Positions 1-7,015 of a stretch of DNA of 64,000 nucleotides are shown here, piece after piece. The translations under genes and the position numbers were made by a program. How positions within the stretch are numbered: position 1 is the first letter of the stretch; the number at the start of each line of letters is the position of its first letter. The stretch comes from Gammaproteobacteria bacterium (lineage in GTDB: Bacteria; Pseudomonadota; Gammaproteobacteria; Pseudomonadales; Pseudohongiellaceae): the NCBI GenBank assembly GCA_021773355.1, contig JAJFKE010000010.1, positions 1 to 64,000 on the forward strand, written 5' to 3'. The notes under the pieces were generated by a model. The model did not search any database. It was given only the letters and a program-made list of their open reading frames with translations, and was not told where the DNA came from.

Positions 1-525
1 AAAACGGAGACGCTTACGCGGGTTTAATTACTTGGCGAAGGTGCTTACTGGAATTAAATTTAAAGATGGAATCGAGGTGACAGCAACCGACCAGGCCGCC
101 GCTTGACTCAAATGCTGGAACACCACTTTTGACAATAACTCTACTTAAACTAGTAGGAGTCATTTCCAATATTAAGCAATGGTGAGTAACCGCTGTAGAG
201 CGGCGCCCTGCCTGGCTTCTTAAATTGCATGTAGCCAAGCTTATCCAATACCTGGGCGTCCACCTGTTTAGCCTCTTACCCAGATTCTTGTGTTGCCAGA
301 GGTGATTCCTTGAAATTAAAGTTTGCTAGTTCGTGCGCATGTGGAAGGTTGAGTGAGATCGTTAGTTGTTTGATTACACTAACTTTATAATGCAATAATC
401 ACAGCGGATCGCACAACTGTAGAGCACTCATTCACGCAATTCTCATGCATTGCGACTTCTAGGTTATCTCTCAAACCATATTTCAATAAGCTGTCGTAAA
501 CCAATTTAGAACTTCCAGTTGTACT
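1..525. other. Left-edge stretch without a recognisable gene
   Basis: No reading frame here resembles a known protein. A frame on the plus strand is open from the window edge to about base 80 and could be the tail of a gene starting outside, but it is too short to identify. The only regulatory-looking signal is the TATAAT box listed separately. The stretch leads into a small hypothetical gene and the accessory block to its right. Confidence 0.4.
362..391 (+). promoter_or_regulatory. Possible sigma70 promoter
   Basis: A perfect TATAAT at 386-391 follows a TTAGTT at 362-367 with 18 bases between them. It would transcribe toward the small gene starting near 556 and perhaps on to the phosphoesterase operon. 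AT-rich matches occur by chance, so this is only a candidate. Confidence 0.3.
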
Positions 526-555
526 ATGGAAATATGGGGCAGAGAGATGTGTAGT

Positions 556-867
556 ATGAAAATTAGAATCAGGGGCGAAATGTCAATTTCAGGACTTATC
601 TTGGCAATACACGAACAACTACATGAAATGGAAGATCGCTACCGGGTACGACATTCAAAAGGTGTGTTTATCTTTTTTACACCTACCGATGGTGGCGGCG
701 AAGGCAATAATCGATCGTCAGAGAGGCAAAACGAAGACTTTGCTTTTACCCATAGAAGCCAGCCTCTAGGCCGTATCAAAACGAAAGCCAGGAGACGGGC
801 AAGAGCGGTTGCCAATCTAATAGATCGTTCTTCAATTGTGCAATATAATAGTCGAATTATGGTGTGA
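556..867 (+). CDS. Small hypothetical protein
   Basis: A 103-residue frame with no domain I can name. The N-terminus (MKIRIRGEMS) looks like a beta-strand followed by an amphipathic helix rich in Glu and His. The second half is basic (RIKTKARRRARA near residues 74-85), which could bind nucleic acid, but that is only a guess. The start at 556 is chosen because a purine-rich AGAGAG lies about 9 bases upstream; the upstream in-frame ATG at 526 has no ribosome site. It lies about 110 bases before the phosphoesterase gene. It could be a small accessory-element gene or a chance frame. Confidence 0.45.
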   Translation: MKIRIRGEMSISGLILAIHEQLHEMEDRYRVRHSKGVFIFFTPTDGGGEGNNRSSERQNEDFAFTHRSQPLGRIKTKARRRARAVANLIDRSSIVQYNSRIMV

Positions 868-977
868 ATAAAGTAGCCTTCCTGGCACTACTTATGGCTT
901 GATTCGCATTTTCTCATTCGTATAACGTTGGGCCCGCTTAAGGGCAGCGGTTTAACTATTTTTCTGGGCTAATTGAA

Positions 978-1847
978 ATGCGAGTGTTTGCCTTATCAGA
1001 TATCCATGTCGATCATGAGGCAAACAACGCCTGGATAGCCAGACTTTCGAATAGTGAATTTCAAGAAGATACTTTGTTACTGGCAGGAGATGTTACGCAC
1101 GATTTAAGTTTGCTTAGAGCAACCTTTGAAATTCTGCTGTCCAAATTCAAGAATTTATTCTTTGTTCCTGGCAATCATGACCTATGGGTAATGCCAGGAA
1201 GCGATTCCAATTCACTACAGAAATTCAAAGACATTGTTGAAATCTGTGAAAGGTTGAATGTAAAAACTCAACCAGAATATGTTGGCACCAATTCTGGCAA
1301 GGTATGGATTGTTCCTCTGTTTTCCTGGTATACACGCCCGGAAGAGGGCGTGGACAGTTTATACCTGCCTAAGGATAAAGATAACGCTTCTCTTGATATG
1401 TGGAGTGACAATTACCTTATTCAATGGCCCGATACGGCGATAGGTAAGATTAATGACTATTTCTTGCAGCTGAACGAAAAACATTTATCAATATCCTGCG
1501 ATGGCCATATCATCTCGTTCAGTCATTTTTTACCCAGGTCAGACATCATTATCTCGACAGCAGATGAAAGCAAGATATTCAAGTGGCCTCACCGTAATGA
1601 AAGGTTTAATTTTACTCGTGTGGCAGGATCAAAGTTACTGGATGCACAGATTCGTCGGCTGGGTTCATCGATCCATGTCTATGGGCATCAACACCGGAAT
1701 CGACATCGCCATCTCGACGGTGTCTGTTATATCTCCTGCTGCCTGGGATACGAGGAAGAACGACTAAATGGCGAAATCAGTCCAGACATTCTATTACCCA
1801 AGGAAATATGGAATGATAGCGTCGAAAGTCTGTTAGTTGGTGAATAG
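978..1847 (+). CDS. Calcineurin-like metallophosphoesterase
   Basis: A 289-residue cytoplasmic metallophosphoesterase. The dinuclear-metal motifs appear in order: DIH at residues 8-10, GD at 37-38, GNHD at 65-68, a metal-ligand histidine near 183 (FSHF) and GHQH at 236-239. All core ligands are present, so it should be active on a phosphoester or phosphodiester; the substrate cannot be read from sequence. It is the first gene of a compact unit: the next frame starts one base after this stop, and a phosphopantetheinyl transferase follows. A role linked to carrier-protein or nucleotide-phosphate metabolism is possible but is an inference. Confidence 0.85.
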   Translation: MRVFALSDIHVDHEANNAWIARLSNSEFQEDTLLLAGDVTHDLSLLRATFEILLSKFKNLFFVPGNHDLWVMPGSDSNSLQKFKDIVEICERLNVKTQPEYVGTNSGKVWIVPLFSWYTRPEEGVDSLYLPKDKDNASLDMWSDNYLIQWPDTAIGKINDYFLQLNEKHLSISCDGHIISFSHFLPRSDIIISTADESKIFKWPHRNERFNFTRVAGSKLLDAQIRRLGSSIHVYGHQHRNRHRHLDGVCYISCCLGYEEERLNGEISPDILLPKEIWNDSVESLLVGE

Positions 1848-1848
1848 T

Positions 1849-2591
1849 ATGGATACAGAAATAAGCTCAAATAGCGATCGTAGATCGCTCTATCTTCTTG
1901 CAGATAGCCGATTACTTTTCTGGAATAGCCCAAGCAACAGGTTTGTTACTTCCGTTAGAGAGAGTCTTCAGGGTGAGCAAGCAAAAATTACTCGGGCGGG
2001 CTCATTGGTGCCTCCAATGGCGATAATCCAGAGTTTTACGATCTCCTCACAGCGGTTATGGATAACATAGATACCCATGAAAGCAAGATGATCAAATCCT
2101 CATTTCCCGATGAAGACCGAGACTTTCTTGAGTCAGCAGACCTAATACTACTTGCCGGTGGTGATTTTGAGGCAGGCTGGGAAATACTGCGAGAAACAGG
2201 AATGGCAGAAATCATTTCTCGCAAATACTATGAAGGGGCAGTCATTCTCAGTGTCTCGGCCGGGGCTTTGCAACTGGGTATGGGTGGCTCCAATACCGAT
2301 CCGCGTGAAAGCTTTACTGAGACCTTGAAATTAGTCCTATACTATATCAGCGTACATGACGAAGATAACGACTGGGCGCAGATTAGACTCACGGACCAAC
2401 AAAAGGAAGGGTTTTGCAAGGGTTTTGGAATCCCGGCTGGAGGAGACCTGATTTATCACCTGGACTCTTCGGTCGAGCCTTTACGTCTTGGATTGAATGA
2501 ATTTCAGAGGTCGTTGGAATCAGAGGAAGAAGTTTGTTGTAATATTTTGCTGTCACCTGCTGTGGAAGAAACGTCCAACGGGAACAAGTAA
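1849..2591 (+). pseudogene. Peptidase S51-like (class I amidotransferase-like) protein, frameshifted
   Basis: Two overlapping frames make one protein. The 5' part (from ATG 1849) reads in one frame to about 1985; the rest reads in the -1 frame to the stop at 2589-2591. In the -1 frame the family hallmark IGASNGDNPEFY appears just after the join, followed by LAGGDFEAGW and the nucleophile elbow SVSAGALQLG, all typical of peptidase S51/cyanophycinase-like folds. The switch falls at an A5 run (1983-1987); one extra A would restore a continuous frame. This may be a real mutation, a sequencing error or programmed slippage. The stop overlaps the next start (TAATG), so the gene is coupled to the phosphopantetheinyl transferase. 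Confidence 0.75.
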
Positions 2592-3295
2592 TGGAAGGCT
2601 CAGTCTTTGGTCAAAGTTCCAGACTCGATACCAATTCTTCTATGGCTGGCATTATCACCGATCTACTTGCTGTGGGCATAGTAGTTCATAGTGAGAAAAT
2701 TAACGAATGCGAAGGAGAATTGTACAAGGAAGAATTGCACTTTATTCACAATGCTGTGGAAAAAAGAAAACGGGAATTCACTGCCGGTAGAATCTGTGCA
2801 AGAAAGGCCTTGGTAAAACTCAACCGTCCTCCTTGCCCTATTCCTGTAGGATCAACTCGCGAACCACTGTGGCCGCAGGGTGTAGCAGGATCAATCACCC
2901 ATGATGGCAATCATTGTGTTGCTTGCGCCGCAAACAGGGATTTTATCCCTTATCTGGGTATTGACCTTGCAGTGAGAGAGCCCCTAGATCGCGATTTAAT
3001 TCCGCTGATCTGTACAGAGGATGATATTAAAAATATAGAGAATACAGGTGAGTCGAATTTTGAAACAGACCCTTACAAACTGGTATTTTCCATCAAGGAA
3101 TCTGTCTACAAATGCCTTTTTCCTGTGGTGCAGCAGATATTTGATTTTCAGGATGTATCGATTTACATGGAACCCCTAGGCAACACTGCGTCAATAACAC
3201 TATTCAATAAAAAACTGTTTTCCACACTGGACCTGGAGCTGAAAGTAAGATTTCGTGTTATAGGTGATTATGTGTTTTCTGTTGTCTGGGTGTAG
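2591..3295 (+). CDS. 4'-phosphopantetheinyl transferase (Sfp/EntD type)
   Basis: A 234-residue Sfp-type phosphopantetheinyl transferase, which moves the phosphopantetheine arm of CoA onto a serine of acyl- or peptidyl-carrier proteins. Visible motifs are REFTAGRICARKAL (61-74) for CoA binding, GSITHD (100-105), the Mg-binding LGID (122-125), and FSIKESVYKC (166-175) with the catalytic Glu-Lys. The length matches EntD/Sfp proteins. It overlaps the preceding stop by one base. No PKS, NRPS or carrier protein lies in the window, so its client is either outside to the left or elsewhere in the genome. The Sfp type usually serves secondary metabolism rather than fatty-acid synthesis. Confidence 0.88.
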   Translation: MEGSVFGQSSRLDTNSSMAGIITDLLAVGIVVHSEKINECEGELYKEELHFIHNAVEKRKREFTAGRICARKALVKLNRPPCPIPVGSTREPLWPQGVAGSITHDGNHCVACAANRDFIPYLGIDLAVREPLDRDLIPLICTEDDIKNIENTGESNFETDPYKLVFSIKESVYKCLFPVVQQIFDFQDVSIYMEPLGNTASITLFNKKLFSTLDLELKVRFRVIGDYVFSVVWV

Positions 3296-3413
3296 GAGTA
3301 TAGGCGTAATCGGCACTACGACTTGCGGTAGAGCACTACTTATCCAATCAACACATGCTTCTAAACTTTGACTGTTATCCAACTAGCATCTCCTGAAACC
3401 TCCCTATACCTGA

Positions 3414-4019
3414 TTTAAATTTAGTCCCTCTGTTCCGATAATTAGAACTGACAACGGTGTTCCGTTCTCATCACCACAGGCACTGTTCGGCCTTAGCCGT
3501 CTTTCGATCTGGTGGTTACGCCTTGGTATCAGTATCGAGAGAATAAAACCTGGACACCCCGAACAGAATGGACGTCATGAGCGTATGCATCTGACTCTCA
3601 AAAACGAAGCAACTAAACCTGCCAGCTACAACTTTCTTCAGCAGCAAGGCCACTTTGATGAGTTCATCGAGGGTTACAACAACGAGCGCCCTCACCAGGC
3701 ACTAAACGGCATGTACCCAGGTGAAGTGTATACGCCGTCGGCTCGTGAGTACTTCCGCCCAGAGGTGCCAGAGTATCCTTTTCATGATCGAACTATTCTA
3801 GTGACTCAGTGTGGAAGAATATGCATGGGCCGACGAAAGATTAATCTCAGCACTGTATTTGGCGGCCAACATATCGGCATTAGAGAGGTCGCTGACAGAA
3901 TTTGGTTTGTCAGCTTTATGGAGTTTGATATAGGCTTTTTTGACGAAGATGAGAACAGGGTGGAGCCAGTGGGAACAAATCCATTTGCTCCAAAAGTGTT
4001 ACCCATGTCTTCGGTATAA
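3414..4019 (+). pseudogene. IS481-family transposase, 5'-truncated
   Basis: The C-terminal two thirds of a DDE transposase of the IS481 family. The open frame begins right after an in-frame TGA at 3411-3413 and lacks a start codon. From about 3435 it reads IIRTDNGVPF (second catalytic Asp), then PGHPEQNGRHERMH with the catalytic Glu, NNERPHQALNG, and the family's C-terminal domain ending NPFAPKVLPM. The N-terminal helix-turn-helix and the first catalytic Asp are gone, so it cannot transpose. The sequence just after the stop (GTCACCTATGTGCCCGGTAT, 4022-4041) looks like the right end of the element. Left-end sequence was not found. Confidence 0.85.
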
Positions 4020-4056
4020 AGTGTCACCTATGTGCCCGGTATACACCGACAAAAAA

Positions 4057-4102
4057 TGGTAGCAATGGGTGGACTTGAACCACCGACCCCAGAATTATGA
4101 AT
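4057..4102 (-). tRNA. 3' half of a tRNA gene (fragment, anticodon CAT), likely att remnant
   Basis: Read on the minus strand this contains an anticodon loop TTCATAA (CAT, Met-like), the 3' anticodon stem, a perfect T-arm (GGTGG TTCAAGT CCACC), seven acceptor bases CATTGCT, a discriminator A and an encoded CCA at 4057-4059. The D-arm and the 5' acceptor strand are absent: sequence beyond about 4103 no longer fits a tRNA. Such 3' halves are what remains when a tRNA-targeting integrase inserts, and a damaged tyrosine integrase lies 350 bases away. It is not a functional tRNA. Confidence 0.7.
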
Positions 4103-4240
4103 AATGAGATTCTGGGAAAATTCTTGTGCATGTAACAAAAACTCCCATTGCCTAGATACATCCAATACCGTATACAGGCCTTAATCCCGTTTTTTATAGT
4201 GAACTGTGTCTCGTCCTAAAATATGTTGACGGTTTTAATG

Positions 4241-4271
4241 AAGCCGGTTACCTAAGGTAGCCGGCTTTTTT
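4241..4271 (+). terminator. Hairpin terminator at the end of the IS3 remnant
   Basis: A 12-base arm (4241-4252) pairs with 4256-4267 with one G-T wobble around a 3-base loop, and is followed by a run of six T on the plus strand. It overlaps the stop codon of the minus-strand transposase remnant. Such hairpins at IS ends block transcription entering from outside. Confidence 0.6.
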
Positions 4272-4548
4272 CATGTACTTGATTTGGGGTTTTCATGCCC
4301 AGGCTCAAGTGTGGCCTTAGGTTATTGTAGAGCTCGATCGATTGAGCGATCACCGTCTTCAACTCGTTGAAGCTATTACATCTCTCTAGTAAAAATTCCT
4401 GCTTCAGAATTCCGTTCATTCTCTCGGCCAACGTATTCTGGTAGCAGCCATATCAATCAGTCATCGACGGTTGGATGTTATTCTTTTTAAGAACCTCTTG
4501 GTAGTCAGCAGAACAGTATTGCAGCCCTCTGTCGGAGTGATGGATCAA
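4252..4548 (-). pseudogene. IS3-family transposase OrfB C-terminal remnant with internal stop
   Basis: Minus-strand translation gives HHSDRGLQYCSADYQ with the second catalytic Asp, then KNNIQPSMTD, an in-frame TGA (4453-4455), then CYQNTLAERMNGILKQEF with the catalytic Glu, and YNNLRPHLSLGMKTPNQVH up to a TAG at 4252-4254. The codons on both sides of the TGA are in the same frame, so a single substitution (expected Gly codon GGA to TGA) broke the protein. The N-terminus is absent. This is debris, not an active element. Confidence 0.85.
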
Positions 4549-5439
4549 GGGCTTGCTCCATCCATTAAATATAGTTGTGGGTTTTCCTCGTACATGGGAT
4601 ACCGACGCAGGAAAGACATACTCGTTTTGCTCAGGAATGGTAGCGAGGTATTTCTGGAATAGCGCACCATACGGAAAGGTATGCTCCTGTTTATTCTTAG
4701 TTATCTCGGCAGGAAGAGTGATCATCATTTCTTCTTGGTCAATCCACCTCCACTTAAGGGAGGCTATTTCGTTTTTTCTCTGACCCGAGAGAATCAAGAA
4801 GAGGATAATGTGACCATAGGGATAACTGTACTGGTGTGCATGGGAGTATAGAGTTTTGAGCTCATCATCTGACAATACTCGATCACGCGCTGAGAGCGAG
4901 TTAGGTTGCTTTTGCCCTGCAAGTGGATTTCCTTCTGCAAACTGATTGTGTATGGCCCAGTTGAAAAAAGAGCGGGCGACCGAGAAAGCGTATTTTGGGG
5001 TCGTCGGTGTATTTTTGAGCGCAGTAATATACCTCATGATGTCCTGCTGAGAGATATCGCCCACAGTGCGCTTGGAAAATTTGAAACCACGTAACAGCCA
5101 CGCATAGTCTCGTAGTGTTTTAGGACGGTTTTGGCGACAGTGCTCTAAATACTGCCCTACCGCATCGTCATACGTGATGGATACAATGGTTTGTCTACCT
5201 AATGTCCGCTCGGCTAGAAATTGCTTAGCTTTTGCCCGAGCGTCGGAGAGAGAAATAATAGGGTATTTCCCAATTGTCGTTCTCTGTCGATTGGCGCCAT
5301 AGACGACGACAAACGACTTGATACCACCTTGTGAAATGCGTATTCCGAAGCCGTGAATGAGCGAGTCAGAAATGGTGTACTGGCCAGTCTTGGGTTGTGC
5401 GTTTCTAATAATTACATCAGTGAGTCGAATGGATGGCAT
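4453..5439 (-). pseudogene. Tyrosine recombinase/integrase, C-terminus replaced by IS3 transposase
   Basis: Residues 1-297 are a phage/island integrase: an N-terminal arm-binding domain (MPSIRLTDVIIRNAQPKTG, KSFVVVYGANRQRTTIGKY), a SAM-like core-binding domain (about 100-185), and the start of the catalytic domain with the first Arg in SGQRKNEIASLKW. At residue 298 the protein switches in frame to IS3 transposase (LIHHSDRGLQYCS) and ends at residue 328. The HxLRR box and the nucleophilic tyrosine are therefore missing and it cannot recombine DNA. It begins inside the accessory block, between a tRNA fragment on one side and a tRNA anticodon-arm-like hairpin on the other, as expected for a decayed integrative element. 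Confidence 0.88.
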
Positions 5440-5880
5440 CAGTTGATCCTCCTAGGCTCATCATAGACTCAGAGAATGGCTGTGTTGGGGTGAGGAGCTA
5501 TGAGGGAGTAGATTCTGTAACATATTAATAAATAAAAAGAAAATATTATTTGAAATGCTATGAGAGGGTATGGATTGAAAGACCTTCTGACTTGTAATCA
5601 GCAGGTCCACTCTCTCTGGAAATACGCGACTCTTGGTGGTGGCACCACTTTCTCCCCAGCTCTTCCTGCTTAATCAGTGTTGGATTCCTTATATAAAAAC
5701 CTGAAGGTAAGAGGAAGTAGTGGATCTTTCGTGCATAGCAATAAAACGATCTACTTTCTTTAGCTGAGAGAACGCTTTAGCGCATTTCTCAGTCCACGGC
5801 CCTGGCTATCTTGTAGTCGATCACCGATTCACTTATTCTTCGATGCTTGACTATTTTTACAGGACATAGCGAAAAATCCG
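5440..5880. other. Intergenic stretch upstream of integrase and purC
   Basis: About 440 bases with no plausible gene. It holds an AT-rich patch (5520-5555) that may include the integrase promoter, the tRNA-anticodon-arm-like hairpin at 5581-5608, a GTGGTGGCACCAC inverted repeat near 5636-5648, and the leader of the PurC-like gene. I see no clear promoter for the latter. Confidence 0.4.
5581..5608 (+). other. tRNA-Thr(UGU) anticodon-arm-like hairpin, possible att core
   Basis: The sequence CTGACTTGTAATCAG forms a 4-base stem with a 7-base loop carrying TGT, identical in layout to the anticodon arm of bacterial tRNA-Thr. It is extended by GACCT/AGGTC outer pairing. No T-arm or acceptor strand follows, so it is not a tRNA. 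It sits 142 bases upstream of the integrase start, where integrative elements often keep an attachment site. The att reading is inference. Confidence 0.4.
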
Positions 5881-6933
5881 ATGTTAGATGAGAAGCAGAT
5901 TCGAGAATTAGTTGCCGAGCATGGCGGCACCGTAAATGAAGGCCGATCCATTGCACAGATTATTAAAGATGGTGATCTGCCGCGACTGAATGGCGCCACC
6001 GTTTTGGAAGGCAAAGTCTCTGACTCTGTGTTCGGCGACGGCCTCGTTAACTCCTCGGGTGTTGCGCTGCGTCTTATGTTCCGCAATAACCGAATCTCAA
6101 CCCATGACGTAAATCGGGGGGCAATACCCTTTAAGGATCAGGTTCTGGCGTTTAACCATGATCATATGCTGCGCCTCGTCGTTGACGTATTGGGTTCCTC
6201 GCAGTTTGAGGTTGCGGGCCTGCTGCCAAGTTCAACCGTTATTCCTGCAGAAAATCTGAAGCTGGTGAGCCTGGAGAATGTGCTGCGCCTGTTCATGGCA
6301 GAGAGTTCCACGTCCACTTCGCTGTATCAGCATTGGTTACAGGCAAAAGAGTCGGGCGAGACTGTGTTGAACTATGCCGGGCATGAAATGAAGGTCGCTG
6401 ATTTGGTTCCAAACGGCATTCTGCCCTACGTAATGGATACGCCCAGTACCAAGGATAAAGTAGACAAGACTATTGATGTGAAATTTCTAATCGACCGTGG
6501 TGTATGTAGCCAAGCTCAGTACAACCAGATTCGAAATTCCTCCTTAATGGCCTTCGGCATGATTTCTCAGTATCTTTCTGAGCGAGGTATGGTACTGGTT
6601 GATACCAAGACCGAACATGGCATAAATCACGCGGGCAAGATTGTTGCCGCCGATGAATTGTATACCATGGATTCTTCTCGTTTCTGGCGCCTGGATGATA
6701 ACGGCAAGGTGCTCCATCGTGACGGCAAGCCGGTTTCCTTTTCCAAGGAGTTTGCACGCGGCATGGTAAAAGAAATGGATCAACAATTTTCGGAAGATCA
6801 GGCAAATGAGATCGCGGTTCGATACATTCTCGGCCTACAACATCTTACCGGAGTTGAGTTTGCGCCGGATTTGCGTGGCAGAGATCAGCGTATTGTTGAT
6901 TCCTGCAATTTAATTCTGGACACACTGCTATAG
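5881..6933 (+). CDS. purC: SAICAR synthetase-like protein (PurC family)
   Basis: A 350-residue member of the SAICAR synthetase family, which joins CAIR and aspartate with ATP in purine synthesis. The N-terminal part has the GKVSDSVF nucleotide-loop equivalent (44-51) and HDVNRGAIPFKDQVL. The second half has LVDTKTEHG (239-247) and DELYTMDSSRFW (258-269), which match the family's LVDTKYEFG and TPDSSR blocks. At 350 residues it is clearly longer than the E. coli enzyme (237) and closer to the long PurC forms. No other purine gene is adjacent. Substrate assignment is likely but not certain for this longer branch. Confidence 0.75.
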   Translation: MLDEKQIRELVAEHGGTVNEGRSIAQIIKDGDLPRLNGATVLEGKVSDSVFGDGLVNSSGVALRLMFRNNRISTHDVNRGAIPFKDQVLAFNHDHMLRLVVDVLGSSQFEVAGLLPSSTVIPAENLKLVSLENVLRLFMAESSTSTSLYQHWLQAKESGETVLNYAGHEMKVADLVPNGILPYVMDTPSTKDKVDKTIDVKFLIDRGVCSQAQYNQIRNSSLMAFGMISQYLSERGMVLVDTKTEHGINHAGKIVAADELYTMDSSRFWRLDDNGKVLHRDGKPVSFSKEFARGMVKEMDQQFSEDQANEIAVRYILGLQHLTGVEFAPDLRGRDQRIVDSCNLILDTLL

Positions 6934-7015
6934 GGCCGTTGCAGACTATGCCATTGATCATGAGGCAAGCTGCCAAGACCAAATTAGTTAACCGAGGCGC
7001 ACAGAGAGACCTATT

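Larger units (their letters stand above)
4207..4548 (-). mobile_element. 3' end of an IS3-family insertion sequence
   Basis: This piece begins at 4207 with TGTCTCGTCCTAAAATATG, an IS3-like terminal end starting with TG. Moving leftward on the minus strand it carries the C-terminal part of an IS3 OrfB transposase. The internal and left parts are missing: at 4548 the sequence switches directly to the tyrosine integrase. The insertion or a later deletion therefore destroyed both genes. Confidence 0.8.

Noticed and set aside
14-238. Minus-strand 74-residue frame at the left edge
   Set aside because: Low complexity, no ribosome site, no recognisable family.
6470-6805. Minus-strand 111-residue frame over purC
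   Set aside because: It lies wholly inside the well-supported PurC-like gene and has no protein family pattern.
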